Positions 21,720-30,728 of a stretch of DNA of 64,000 nt are shown here, piece by piece. A model generated the notes under the pieces. The model saw only the letters and a program-made list of their open reading frames with translations, did not search any database and was not told where the DNA came from. The stretch covers positions 19,720-83,719 of the forward strand of contig NZ_KQ947383.1 in assembly GCF_001484765.1 (NCBI RefSeq), given 5' to 3'. Source of the stretch: Entomohabitans teleogrylli (lineage in GTDB: Bacteria > Pseudomonadota > Gammaproteobacteria > Enterobacterales > Enterobacteriaceae). A program made the translations under genes and the position numbers. Each line of letters begins with the position of its first letter. The stretch's first letter is position 1.

Positions 21720-23483
21720 ATGGTAACAAACAGGCAGCGCTACCGCGAAAAAGTCTCCCAGATGGTAAGCTGGGGGCACTGGTTCGCTCTGTTTAATATC
21801 CTGGTGGCAATCGCCCTGGGAAGCCGTTATCTGTTTGTCGCCGACTGGCCGACCACCCTGACAGGGCGCATCTTTTCTTACCTGAGCCTGGTCGGGCATT
21901 TCAGTTTTCTGGTTTTTGCCGCCTATCTGTTGGTGTTGTTCCCCCTCACCTTTGTGGTGATGTCTCAGCGTCTGATGCGCTTCCTGTCGGTGATTTTCGC
22001 CACCACAGGGCAAACGCTGCTGATTATCGACAGCGAAGTCTTTACCCGTTTCCATCTGCATCTCAACCCGGTGGTCTGGGAACTGGTGATTAACCCGGAC
22101 CAGGGGGAAATGGCCCGTGACTGGCAGTTGATGTTCATCTGCGTGCCGGTCATTCTGCTGGTACAGATGCTCTTCGCCACCTGGAGCTGGCAAAAACTGC
22201 GCAGTCTGAGCCGCCGCAGCCGCTATGTCCGGCCGCTGGTGATCCTGTTCTTTGGGTCATTTATTTCCAGCCACCTGATGTATATCTGGGCCGACGCCAA
22301 TTTCTATCGCCCAATCACCATGCAGCGCGCTAATCTGCCGCTCTCTTACCCGATGACGGCCCGGCGCTTTCTGGAAAAACACGGTCTGCTGGATGCTCAG
22401 GAGTATCAGCGCCGGCTGGTGGAACAGGGCAATCCGGAAGCCGTATCGGTACAGTACCCGCTAAGCCCGCTGCGCTATGGCGACCTGGGGGCAGGTTACA
22501 ATGTTCTGCTGATCACCGTCGATGGTCTTAACTATTCGACGTTCGGGAAGCAGATGCCGTCGCTGGCGCAATTCGCCCAGCAGAATATCGATTTTACTCA
22601 GCACATGAGCGCCGGAAATAGCACCGATAGCGGGATTTTCGGGCTGTTTTACGGTATCTCACCAGCCTATATGGATGGCGTATTAACCGCCAGAATTCCT
22701 CCGGCGCTGATCTCGGCGCTGAATGAGCAGGGATACCAGTTGGGGTTGTTTGCCTCTGACGGCTTCAGCGGCGCGATGTATCGCCAGGCCTTGTTGTCCG
22801 ATTTCTCTCTGCCGCCGGCCCGTAGCCAGAGCGACAAACAGACCGCCGATCAGTGGGTAGGCTGGTTTAACCGCTATTCCCAGGAAGATAATCGCTGGTT
22901 CTCGTGGGTCTCCTTTAACGGCACCACCCTTGACGGTGACAGTAACCAGCAGGCGTTTGCCCGCCGCTATGCTCAGGCGGCGACTCGCGTCGATGGTGAA
23001 ATCCAGCGTTTACTCGCCACCTTGCAGGAGTCCGGGAAGCTGGATAACACGGTAGTGATCATCACCGGCGGCCGTGGCGTCGCATTAGGTGACGACGCTA
23101 ACCGGTTTGGCTGGGATCGGGCGCGTATTCAGGTACCACTGGTGATTCACTGGCCGGGAACGCCGGCCCAGCGTATCAACAAACTCACCGAACACCAGGA
23201 CGTGATGGCGACCCTGATGCAGCGACTGTTGCACGTCAAAACGCCGGTTAATGAATATGCCCAGGGTGAGGATCTGTTCGCCGCCACCCGTAAGAATGAC
23301 TGGGTTATCGGGGCGGATAGCAATACCCTGGCAATCACTACGCCGCAGATGACCATCGTACTGGACAACAGCGGCAACTACCGGATGTATGACCTGCAGG
23401 GCGAGAGAATCAAAGAAACGCGTCCGCAGCTCAGCCTGTTGTTACAGGTACTGACGGACGAAAAGCGCTTTATTGCTAACTGA
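21720..23483 (+). CDS. pbgA: PbgA/YejM (LapC), inner-membrane regulator of LPS synthesis
   Basis: 587 residues. Five transmembrane helices lie in the first 190 residues, then a linker and a periplasmic hydrolase-like (sulfatase/phosphoethanolamine-transferase fold) domain starting near NVLLITVDGLNYSTF; AGNSTDSGIFGLFYG is the degenerate active-site region. The protein senses LPS in the periplasmic leaflet and acts through LapB to control LpxC breakdown, which makes it essential in E. coli. It is the last core gene before the tRNA used by the prophage. Confidence 0.95.
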   Translation: MVTNRQRYREKVSQMVSWGHWFALFNILVAIALGSRYLFVADWPTTLTGRIFSYLSLVGHFSFLVFAAYLLVLFPLTFVVMSQRLMRFLSVIFATTGQTLLIIDSEVFTRFHLHLNPVVWELVINPDQGEMARDWQLMFICVPVILLVQMLFATWSWQKLRSLSRRSRYVRPLVILFFGSFISSHLMYIWADANFYRPITMQRANLPLSYPMTARRFLEKHGLLDAQEYQRRLVEQGNPEAVSVQYPLSPLRYGDLGAGYNVLLITVDGLNYSTFGKQMPSLAQFAQQNIDFTQHMSAGNSTDSGIFGLFYGISPAYMDGVLTARIPPALISALNEQGYQLGLFASDGFSGAMYRQALLSDFSLPPARSQSDKQTADQWVGWFNRYSQEDNRWFSWVSFNGTTLDGDSNQQAFARRYAQAATRVDGEIQRLLATLQESGKLDNTVVIITGGRGVALGDDANRFGWDRARIQVPLVIHWPGTPAQRINKLTEHQDVMATLMQRLLHVKTPVNEYAQGEDLFAATRKNDWVIGADSNTLAITTPQMTIVLDNSGNYRMYDLQGERIKETRPQLSLLLQVLTDEKRFIAN

Positions 23484-23561
23484 TTGATTATTTATGACTC
23501 AGTCAGACAGGACGGCTCTTGCAATCAGCACGGAAAACGGTAGTATTACGGTCCACAGCGT

Positions 23562-23638
23562 CGGCACGTAGCGCAGCCTGGTAGCGCACTGTCATGGGGT
23601 GTCAGGGGTCGGAGGTTCAAATCCTCTCGTGCCGACCA
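23562..23638 (+). tRNA. proL: tRNA-Pro(GGG), prophage attachment target
   Basis: A 77-nt cloverleaf: acceptor CGGCACG pairs with CGTGCCG, the anticodon loop CATGGGG-type carries GGG, the T arm is GGAGG-TTCAAAT-CCTCT and CCA is encoded. It matches E. coli proL apart from compensated anticodon-stem bases (T-A for C-G). Phage genes begin right after it, so its 3' half is probably the integration core. Confidence 0.95.
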
Positions 23639-23640
23639 AA
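23600..23640. other. Probable attL core within the proL 3' half
   Basis: The prophage starts directly behind the tRNA and the integrase should lie at the unseen far end. Phages of this kind use the anticodon or T-loop half of a tRNA as core and restore it on integration. The exact edges cannot be set without the right-hand copy. Confidence 0.45.
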
Positions 23641-23651
23641 AATCTCCAAAG

Positions 23652-23679
23652 AAACCAGCCTTTTACGGCTGGTTTTTTC
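23652..23679 (+). terminator. Terminator downstream of proL
   Basis: AAACCAGCC (23652-23660) pairs with GGCTGGTTT (23667-23675) around TTTTAC, then T residues. It sits just inside the prophage side and would end proL transcription. Confidence 0.85.
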
Positions 23680-23696
23680 TTGTCTGCAATTTTGCC

Positions 23697-23728
23697 ATGG
23701 TAAAACTATGGTAAAACTATGGTAAAAC
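23697..23728 (+). repeat. Three tandem copies of an 11-bp unit near attL
   Basis: ATGGTAAAACT is repeated at 23697 and 23708, with a third copy at 23719 lacking only the last base. The array lies 58 bases from the tRNA end. Direct repeats at this distance from an attachment core are typical arm-type integrase binding sites; that role is inferred. Confidence 0.75.
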
Positions 23729-23795
23729 CCCTGTCGAAAAACGACTACGGGCGCGCTAAAAAAATCATGCATGATCCCCAGCACATGCTAAATTA

Positions 23796-23811
23796 CTGTA
23801 TATGCATCCAG
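23796..23811 (+). promoter_or_regulatory. LexA (SOS) box upstream of the dinI-like gene
   Basis: CTGTATATGCATCCAG fits CTGT-N8-ACAG with one mismatch (C for A in the right half). It lies 17 bases before the ATG, where a bound repressor would block the promoter. Confidence 0.75.
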
Positions 23812-23828
23812 CAAAAAAGAGGTGATCC

Positions 23829-24077
23829 ATGCGTGTAGAAATCAGCATTTCAAGGGATAAAGTGAAGTTGATGCCGAAGGGAGCCATGGAAGCGTTAAGG
23901 GAAGAAATGACCAAGCGATTGGGTGTGGTTTATCCAGGTACCGAGGTCATTGTTAAGCCTGGTGCAAATGACGGGCTCTCGGTTCTGTGGGCTGCGAATA
24001 AAGATCAGTCTAAAAAATTCGTTGAGGAAACGCTGCAGGATACGTGGGAATCTGCAGATGACTGGTTCCACCAATAA
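23829..24077 (+). CDS. DinI-like family protein
   Basis: 82 residues. The pattern MRVEISISRDKVKLMPKGAMEALREEM, an acidic central stretch and the final helix with ESADDWFHQ are those of the DinI family, small proteins that bind RecA filaments and modulate the SOS response. Prophage copies often sit next to tail-fibre genes, as here. Opposite strand to the late genes, with its own LexA box, so expressed on DNA damage independently of Q. GAGGTGATCC precedes the ATG. Confidence 0.85.
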   Translation: MRVEISISRDKVKLMPKGAMEALREEMTKRLGVVYPGTEVIVKPGANDGLSVLWAANKDQSKKFVEETLQDTWESADDWFHQ

Positions 24078-24085
24078 CAAAGCTA

Positions 24086-24104
24086 GCCCCGCACAAAGCG
24101 GGGC
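24086..24104. terminator. Hairpin between dinI-like and tail-fibre genes
   Basis: GCCCCGC, loop ACAAA, GCGGGGC lie between convergent stops. The T run is weak on both strands, so it may act as a modest bidirectional terminator. Confidence 0.55.
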
Positions 24105-24108
24105 GCGT

Positions 24109-24837
24109 TCACATCATACCAAGAATTGCATCAATAGAATCATCACTGATCGCATTATCAAAAGCCAACAAATGACCGTAATTTCCAAATCGTGATGCGA
24201 GGGAACCCTCGTTATTCACCAGACCGAACTGAAAATTAGGGTGCAGCGAAATATTGCGCATCGCATCGTCATGAAACGTTTTAGAGTATGTATCCCCGAC
24301 TCTCAGGGTAACGGTTCCTGTGAGCGTGTCGATCCTGAAAATTACAGCTACAGCCGTTCCGGGAGTTAATGTCGGCCCGTCGTAATCTGATGCAGCCAAC
24401 GTGTATAATCCGACTCTAAATGTCAGCCTCCCTCCGTCATTCATGATCCAGTATGTAGATCCTGTTGCTGCGGAGTTGCTTGATATTCCGATAGTGTCTG
24501 TAATTTTTGTCGCGAACGTGCCACCTCCATTAAATGCAGGCGTAGTTGCGCGCCAGCATGTTTCATTACTGCCAATGACAACTGCTGGTGTCCCTCCCGG
24601 CAGCGAACTAATGGAGAACGACGCGGCGGCAATAGTTGTCAGATTAGCATCTGTGAGACGGTCATAAAGCGCCTGAGGGTTTGAGCCTGGAACCCTCCCA
24701 TAAGCATCATCAATGTACGGCCAGTAAACTAATCCCGGGATATTAGCCACGGCAATTTCCTCCAGTGTAATATCCAGAGGAATTGTACCTGCTTGCCCCT
24801 GAATGTCGTCGAGAACAATAGCTGTGCGAGTAACCAT
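24109..24837 (-). CDS. Putative tail fibre/receptor-binding protein
   Basis: 242 residues. I do not recognise the family. The first 45 residues resemble a short tail attachment region (DITLEEIAVANIPGLVYW). The remainder alternates beta-prone segments with Gly/Thr/Ser-rich turns and could form a jelly-roll or lectin-like sheet (FRIDTLTGTVTLRVGDTYSKTF, HPNFQFGLVNNEG). Its place at the distal end of the tail operon, 13 bases behind the tailspike, supports a role in host recognition. There is no intramolecular chaperone domain. Confidence 0.6.
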   Translation of the reverse strand: MVTRTAIVLDDIQGQAGTIPLDITLEEIAVANIPGLVYWPYIDDAYGRVPGSNPQALYDRLTDANLTTIAAASFSISSLPGGTPAVVIGSNETCWRATTPAFNGGGTFATKITDTIGISSNSAATGSTYWIMNDGGRLTFRVGLYTLAASDYDGPTLTPGTAVAVIFRIDTLTGTVTLRVGDTYSKTFHDDAMRNISLHPNFQFGLVNNEGSLASRFGNYGHLLAFDNAISDDSIDAILGMM

Positions 24838-24850
24838 ATTTAACTCCTAA

Positions 24851-26773
24851 TCATTGGTTGATTATCAGGGATTTTCCGACTGAAAAATTATATATAAAAT
24901 CGTTGTCAAAACTGGATTTATCGCGCTCATCACTATCGCGAACAGCACCGCCCGCGCCTGTTTCTCCGATCGCGTATTTAACGACAGAGCCAGCAGTTGG
25001 CGCAGCAGACAGAGCAATATCAACAGACGATCCGTCCGTTCCGATGGCAACTGATAAAATCGTTACGCTCGTATCAGAAATATAAAATCCATAATTTCCG
25101 TTAGGGTTTTTACCGCGCAGAGTATCAAGGACAAGATTCCCTATTGGTCCTGCTGTGTTAACATCTCCTGACACAGAGTTATTAAATTTAACTGTCAGTG
25201 TGGTGCCTGATAATACAGCTGATACTGGTCGCAGGCAGTCCCATTTTTTACCCTGCAACATAAATCGTTTTGCTCGTGCTCTTAATTCACCAGTTTTTAC
25301 ATATCCCTCCGCAAGCATATGCTGGGAATCATAATACGGAAACTGATATTTTGGACAATATAAAACAAAATTAGTATCCGTTTCATGTAAATTAACCTGC
25401 GCCGCAGCTACCCCCTCGGATGCAGTTCCACCAGTTGAGCACTGACTAAACGTCATTTTAATTGAGCGGGCTGTTTGTCCTGTTCTGCTAACTGCATCAG
25501 TGCGGAAGTCACTAAGCCACTCACGACAATAACCCTCATATTCAGCCTGAGTAGTATTTATTTCTGCCTCGCCATGCATTGTGTCCAAATCACCAACTCT
25601 GTATATCCAACCACGCTCTTCTACTAAATATTGTGCGGCATCAATTGCGGTAAACATCGCATCCCAAACATTTGTGCCTCGCTTCAGTGAATTATACGTA
25701 CTGGCACCCTTACCGGAAACAATAGGCAATAAACGGAAGCTGACATTTTTATCATTTTTTAAAAATGTCATCAATGCATTTGTATACGCAGACCATATAG
25801 TTTCTCCTAAAACACCATTATCCCATCGCTCGTAAATTGGCTGGACGCCAGTAAAGTCATCAATGGATGGCGGGGTATAATTGTCATTATTAACAAAAAC
25901 CCTAACGCCCATGCTATTTCCAAGTGAGTCCTCTCCATTAAGCATCAAGCATAAATCACCATGACGAGATGGTTCTGAAGAGAACACTTGCCCAGAAATT
26001 GCTCCTCCAGGTGTGGTATTTATAAATCCCCTCGATCCAAGTGATAAAGACTGGCCAGTTCCCACATCACTACGTACAACACCCGGCGCATAAACAGAAT
26101 CAGACTCATCGCTGATCCCATCGACGTAATTGCCATCATCATCCAGATACCAGCGGTATAAACCACCGACGACGAGACCGGAAACAACCCGCTTTGGTCC
26201 CCGCGGTATGCGAATGGATGACGTATTCAGAATCGCATCCATCAGCACAGGATTGCCGAGATTTTCGAAAGCCGATTCATAATTATCGTGTCTGTGGGTG
26301 CTTATGAGCGTACCTGAACCGTTAACAGCCAACAACCACTCCCCACCAGACGTTACACCCCAGTGAATATTCAGCGGACCACGTGGTATTCTCTTTATAG
26401 ACTGGTATGACGCTGATGAATAATAGTCTCGATAAAGGGGGGCCAGCAGATTTCCATTAGCAATATACGCAACCTCAATTGCAACCCCAGATGAATTCCT
26501 GTAATAAATAAACGAGTACAGGCCACTATTTTGTGGCACCCTGAAATACTGTCCATCCGTAGTTGCTGAAATACCGCTAGATTTATCATCAAACGTAAAA
26601 TTAGCAGTATCAAGAGATGTAATAATATTATCAAGCATGCGCAGGCTACTACGCTCCTCGCCGCCGCGATCCACCCATTTATCATCATACCCATTCATTG
26701 CCTTATCTAAATTGGTGGCGTTAATCAATAAGACATCAGGAATGGAAGATCCCAATGGAGGTATGAGTGCCAT
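24851..26773 (-). CDS. Tailspike with SGNH/sialate O-acetylesterase-like domain
   Basis: 640 residues. Residues 1-50 look like a virion-attachment segment. About 230-500 resembles an SGNH hydrolase: GTGQSLSLG with candidate nucleophile Ser242 (block I), SGKGAST (353-357, possible block II/III Gly) and YDSQHM with Asp482 and His485 as the D-x-x-H pair. Such domains deacetylate capsule, O-antigen or enterobacterial common polysaccharide during adsorption. The C-terminal 130 residues are Ig-like (VSAVLSGTTLTVKFNNS). The assignment is from motifs alone. A terminator separates it from the tip gene. Confidence 0.6.
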   Translation of the reverse strand: MALIPPLGSSIPDVLLINATNLDKAMNGYDDKWVDRGGEERSSLRMLDNIITSLDTANFTFDDKSSGISATTDGQYFRVPQNSGLYSFIYYRNSSGVAIEVAYIANGNLLAPLYRDYYSSASYQSIKRIPRGPLNIHWGVTSGGEWLLAVNGSGTLISTHRHDNYESAFENLGNPVLMDAILNTSSIRIPRGPKRVVSGLVVGGLYRWYLDDDGNYVDGISDESDSVYAPGVVRSDVGTGQSLSLGSRGFINTTPGGAISGQVFSSEPSRHGDLCLMLNGEDSLGNSMGVRVFVNNDNYTPPSIDDFTGVQPIYERWDNGVLGETIWSAYTNALMTFLKNDKNVSFRLLPIVSGKGASTYNSLKRGTNVWDAMFTAIDAAQYLVEERGWIYRVGDLDTMHGEAEINTTQAEYEGYCREWLSDFRTDAVSRTGQTARSIKMTFSQCSTGGTASEGVAAAQVNLHETDTNFVLYCPKYQFPYYDSQHMLAEGYVKTGELRARAKRFMLQGKKWDCLRPVSAVLSGTTLTVKFNNSVSGDVNTAGPIGNLVLDTLRGKNPNGNYGFYISDTSVTILSVAIGTDGSSVDIALSAAPTAGSVVKYAIGETGAGGAVRDSDERDKSSFDNDFIYNFSVGKSLIINQ

Positions 26774-26788
26774 TTTTATTGCTCCCGT

Positions 26789-26811
26789 TAAAAAACCCGC
26801 CGAAGCGGGTT
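26789..26811 (-). terminator. Terminator between tail tip and tailspike genes
   Basis: On the minus strand AACCCGC, tetraloop TTCG, GCGGGTT then T residues. It follows the tip-gene stop by 15 bases, so spike and fibre depend on read-through (Q-modified polymerase) or a local promoter. Confidence 0.85.
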
Positions 26812-26825
26812 ATAAATTGTTTAAA

Positions 26826-29800
26826 TTATGCCACATCACCTGGATAGGTTGATCTGTCGTAATCGTAAAAGCTTTCCCTATATTCCTTTGCTGTGACCTG
26901 ACAGGTACCATCAGATTGTGGGGCTATTTCAGATATAATGGCGTCATAACCCACCCGGGATGAATCACAGAAAATAAGCCTTGGCGGCTCTATTACAGGA
27001 TCGTTCATAATAATATCGGAGAACTCATCCAGGTATGGCACTGAAAATTGATAGTCACCCACCCTGGTTGCCACAAGAAGCCCAGATGCTGATCCATCCT
27101 GATAGCGAACCAACGCGCGGGGATTTTCATACGTCCAGTCAAGGGGTTCAGATACAGTAAATACCGTTACGCCACCTTCTGTTGAAATTCCAGTAACGAG
27201 ACATGAAATCGTCATACTGCCCGGGATATCATCAGTGAATATGATGCGATCTCCGACGTTGTAACATAATGCATCCAGCTCAGTTGTGGTGGTGAATGTC
27301 AGGCGCTGTTCTCGGTATTTCATCAACCGCCGCATACCTATCTGGTAGGCATGATCCTGGTCGAGGACACCATCCAGCGTATAATCCTCAATTTTCAGCG
27401 GTGTTGGATTTCCAGGTGTCCTGCACTGCACGGTCTCTTCAGCCCAGGTGGTTCCATTGATATATGTGACATCAACGCCATCATAATCATCATCAGATGG
27501 CGCTACAAAAGCCGTCTGCAAATCCTCTGTCATCTCCTGTGGACTGATTATTCCTGTCCACTGCTTTACGCCCTCCCTCGCTACAGTTGCCAATCCATCA
27601 GACAGAAGAAAATATGATTTTCCGGCGGTGGCTATCTTCTGCAGCATTTCCAGGACAGAGACACTGTCTGTCGTCGCGTAGTCGAAATATTCACCCTGTG
27701 GCGTCCAGTGGTTCTGCTCCATAGCATCGATTGCCTCGATATCCATCGCCAGACCCAGAGAATTACCGACGTGATAAAGCGCCGCAGAAATAGTTCTGGC
27801 CGTCCCGGTGTCGTAAACGCGGGTTGCCACAATATTCACTCGCTTATCAGACTGCGCAGCGAGTTTTCCCCCGGTATCCATCGAGATTCCCATTGTCGTC
27901 ACTCCGGCGTACGACGTAGGCCTGGTAAGCAGTCGACCTCTCAATGCCTGCCAATACATACTGTCTCGACAGTTATTTTCACCCTGCTCATTAGTGCGCC
28001 TGCAGCGCACCTCGACAAATGACGGTTCTGGTAGAGTGATCCGCTCAGTGAATCCCAACCCATTAATATTCAGCAGCCGGTAACTGCCCTTCCTGCTGAT
28101 CCACGACCCACCAGAACCATACGCGCGATACTGAATTTCCCAGTAAACCGTACGCGGCCCTTTGCTGCCGCTTTTGGTGAACCAGCACAGACCATTAGGA
28201 AACGAAAAATTAACCTCAAACGCGTCAATCTTTTCACCAGATGGACACGCGAGGAATGGACCAAGCCATGTGTCGTTTTCATTGATGCCAGTGGCTGAAT
28301 AGTCGATCATGGTGCGGTTAATAAATCCCGGCCATGACACATCTATGGCACCATCAACCAGGCGATTCACAGTGGCCGTGGTTCCGTCGACAGAAATTAT
28401 CTGATACTCATTCCCGCGATGAGCAAGCGACATGCGCTGCACTCCCTCAGGAACACCAGAGAATGCGGTTCCAGTAGCGCTGCCGTATGCAAGGGTCGCA
28501 TTGGCTACCACAGCAGGACTCCCGCCAGTTGATTGACTCCCTGGTGTATGCACCGGAGAGGACCCAAAAACGGTTTCAGGCAATGTCGATGATGTGATAT
28601 CACCCCCCAGCCATGGGCTGGACTCCTCTGTGATGCGGATCAGTCCACCGTTATCCTGAGCCACCAGGCCAGACCCGGCCAGCCCATCAGAGATGGCCAC
28701 CAGCAGGCCTGACATATTTACATAGTTGGCAACCAGAGAAACTGTATAGATCACACCCTGCCAGGTGACAGTAAATACCTCATTTTCAGTAGAGAAGTCA
28801 TAGGTAACTGGAGCGGCATTACCCTGAACAATGGCGGGGCTTCCACCCTCACCCGGCACCGCATCCTGACCAGGAACCCATGATGCAATGAACAGATCAT
28901 AATCAACGCCAGCAAAACTTAGCGTTACAGGCATTCCAACATATGGCGCTATTTCCATCAGCACTTTACTGGCGAGGACACTGTAGCCAGATGATGCGGA
29001 AACACTGAAATTTACCGGCGCCATTAGCGTGACAATTGCCCCATCCACCCATGAGTCAGGCAATTCACTATCCGCGCCATCGTCATCACCCAGCCCAATA
29101 AATGATACGCTGTTACCGGACACGGTCATGCTGTCTGCGATAATGTCATCTGACTCCGGTGCTGTCTGTGCCATATCCAACCCTGATCCTGATGATGTCC
29201 CACCAACCTCTGTAGATCTGAACCAGTTTTCACTACGCCTGTCGGCTGATACGTCAGTACCCGGTGGATAAGTTGTATAAGAAAATCCCGATATTGATGA
29301 TCCAGGCGTGTCACCAACGCGAATATCTCCACCTGAGAACGAGAAATTTCCCACCCCGAGACAGACAAACATCTCAACTGTCATCTTCGTTGGATCATCA
29401 GCGTCAAACCGAGTAATGGGCTGCAGAATATAGTCAGGATAGATGCGACTCTTTCCAAATAACTCGCGAATAGGGTCACCCAACTTCGCAGTATTCGCCT
29501 TTGCCGGGTTCAGATCGAGACTTCTTCCTGTTGATGTGGTGTTGCTTCCGGTATCAATCCCCTGCGTAGCATAAATGGCGTACGCGACTGATGCCGCAGC
29601 AACGGCAATGGCAACCCAAACCGCTGCGCCATATGGAACTGGATAGATGCGAACATCACTGTGCTCATGTAGCTGGCACAAATCCCATTCAGATGCTGGA
29701 ACGATATGACCATCGACCTCAACGGAGATTGGATGCTCTCTATCAATGGTGTATTCATCAACATTCGCCAGCATCCATTGATGGAATGTTACGTCACCAT

Positions 29801-29858
29801 GCTCATGGGTTTCGAGAGGATGCCCGGGCAACCTGGATGGATAGATGCGAATTGTCAC
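26826..29858 (-). CDS. J-like tail tip (host specificity) protein
   Basis: 1010 residues, the largest protein here. It opens with a ubiquitin-like/lambda I-type segment (residues 1-75, ending SDVRIYPVPYGAA), then a hydrophobic stretch AAVWVAIAVAAASVAYAIYA that could insert in membrane, then LGDPIRELFGKSRIYPDYI. The C-terminal 400 residues resemble gpJ/TipJ tip proteins of siphophages (AALYHVGNSLGLAMDIEAIDAM, VDVTYING, GMRRLMKYREQRLTF). It forms the central tip that contacts the receptor and starts DNA release. Overlaps the NlpC/P60 gene by 4 bases. Confidence 0.8.
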   Translation of the reverse strand: MTIRIYPSRLPGHPLETHEHGDVTFHQWMLANVDEYTIDREHPISVEVDGHIVPASEWDLCQLHEHSDVRIYPVPYGAAVWVAIAVAAASVAYAIYATQGIDTGSNTTSTGRSLDLNPAKANTAKLGDPIRELFGKSRIYPDYILQPITRFDADDPTKMTVEMFVCLGVGNFSFSGGDIRVGDTPGSSISGFSYTTYPPGTDVSADRRSENWFRSTEVGGTSSGSGLDMAQTAPESDDIIADSMTVSGNSVSFIGLGDDDGADSELPDSWVDGAIVTLMAPVNFSVSASSGYSVLASKVLMEIAPYVGMPVTLSFAGVDYDLFIASWVPGQDAVPGEGGSPAIVQGNAAPVTYDFSTENEVFTVTWQGVIYTVSLVANYVNMSGLLVAISDGLAGSGLVAQDNGGLIRITEESSPWLGGDITSSTLPETVFGSSPVHTPGSQSTGGSPAVVANATLAYGSATGTAFSGVPEGVQRMSLAHRGNEYQIISVDGTTATVNRLVDGAIDVSWPGFINRTMIDYSATGINENDTWLGPFLACPSGEKIDAFEVNFSFPNGLCWFTKSGSKGPRTVYWEIQYRAYGSGGSWISRKGSYRLLNINGLGFTERITLPEPSFVEVRCRRTNEQGENNCRDSMYWQALRGRLLTRPTSYAGVTTMGISMDTGGKLAAQSDKRVNIVATRVYDTGTARTISAALYHVGNSLGLAMDIEAIDAMEQNHWTPQGEYFDYATTDSVSVLEMLQKIATAGKSYFLLSDGLATVAREGVKQWTGIISPQEMTEDLQTAFVAPSDDDYDGVDVTYINGTTWAEETVQCRTPGNPTPLKIEDYTLDGVLDQDHAYQIGMRRLMKYREQRLTFTTTTELDALCYNVGDRIIFTDDIPGSMTISCLVTGISTEGGVTVFTVSEPLDWTYENPRALVRYQDGSASGLLVATRVGDYQFSVPYLDEFSDIIMNDPVIEPPRLIFCDSSRVGYDAIISEIAPQSDGTCQVTAKEYRESFYDYDRSTYPGDVA

Positions 29859-30235
29859 TGCCAGAACTCCACTTTAACAAAGCGGCGCTTAAACCGCGCC
29901 AGAGGAAGAAATGTGACATTGCTTTTAGGGTTACACTCTGCGACATGAAGCTGGTTGCCTATACTGACCACAACAGCAACATGTGTGACGGCAGACCCAG
30001 AATAACAGGCAACGCCTGCGCCTTCGCAGGGTTCACATTGATTCAGGGATAACATCATTTTCCTGGCCTCTCTATTGAGCCCGTCACCGTCCTTTGTTAC
30101 ACCAGCAAAATCAGGCCATTCAGGCAGTCCTAGATCGCGGCGCACTTCGTTAACTACTCCGAAACAGTCAAGCTCGGGGTAAGTGCGACCACCCTTCAGC
30201 CAGACGACTGAACGGTATTTATCTGGGTCAAACAT
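29855..30235 (-). CDS. NlpC/P60 family tail tip peptidase
   Basis: 126 residues from the ATG at 30235, which has AAGAGAAGGATC upstream; the frame stays open to 30319 without a ribosome-binding site. ELDCFGVV carries the catalytic Cys, VTHVAVVV the His and HVAEC the third polar residue, the NlpC/P60 order. Counterparts such as lambda gpK help tail assembly or cut peptidoglycan during entry. Between the DUF1833-like and the tip genes, as in other phages of this type. Confidence 0.8.
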   Translation of the reverse strand: MFDPDKYRSVVWLKGGRTYPELDCFGVVNEVRRDLGLPEWPDFAGVTKDGDGLNREARKMMLSLNQCEPCEGAGVACYSGSAVTHVAVVVSIGNQLHVAECNPKSNVTFLPLARFKRRFVKVEFWQ

Positions 30236-30248
30236 AATGATCCTTCTC

Positions 30249-30728
30249 TTATATGTATCTGAGTCCGGGAAAGTTGGGCAGTGTATAGCGGTAGCGTGGC
30301 CAGGCTGTATCAAGCACATTCATATAACCGGCGGTTATCTGGGCCTCGGTTGCTGTCCAGTAGCCACTTTTAATGTCCAGAGTATAGGGGGGTGAGGCTG
30401 GCGCGCTCAGATCGGTTGATACGTAATTTCGGTATATCAGCGATGCGCTGTGCCCGGCATCCCCGGCGTTGCGAATGGCTGTTGATACAGCGCCATTTAT
30501 ATTGCAGATAGCGAATTTCAGATCCTGCGTGCCGTCACTGTTTCTGGCTGGCAGAGCGATGTCAATGGCATACGCTGGAAAGGTAACCGTATTGCCATTT
30601 TCTGTTGTTGCGGTGATATCCCTGTACCCCTTGCTGAGATAGATAACCTCATCACCTATATTTATCTGCAGCGTCTCAACAATAGCCTCTGCCCCTGAGG
30701 ATGTATAAAGCCTGTTCAGGATCGTCAT
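30249..30728 (-). CDS. Minor tail protein, DUF1833-like
   Basis: 159 residues from the ATG at 30728, which overlaps the upstream stop as ATGA; a GTG at 30740 is possible but has no spaced ribosome-binding site. Beta-rich sequence with IVETLQINIGDEVIYLSKGYRDI, which I associate with DUF1833 tail proteins found before the NlpC/P60 gene. Probably part of the tail tip baseplate. Confidence 0.7.
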   Translation of the reverse strand: MTILNRLYTSSGAEAIVETLQINIGDEVIYLSKGYRDITATTENGNTVTFPAYAIDIALPARNSDGTQDLKFAICNINGAVSTAIRNAGDAGHSASLIYRNYVSTDLSAPASPPYTLDIKSGYWTATEAQITAGYMNVLDTAWPRYRYTLPNFPGLRYI

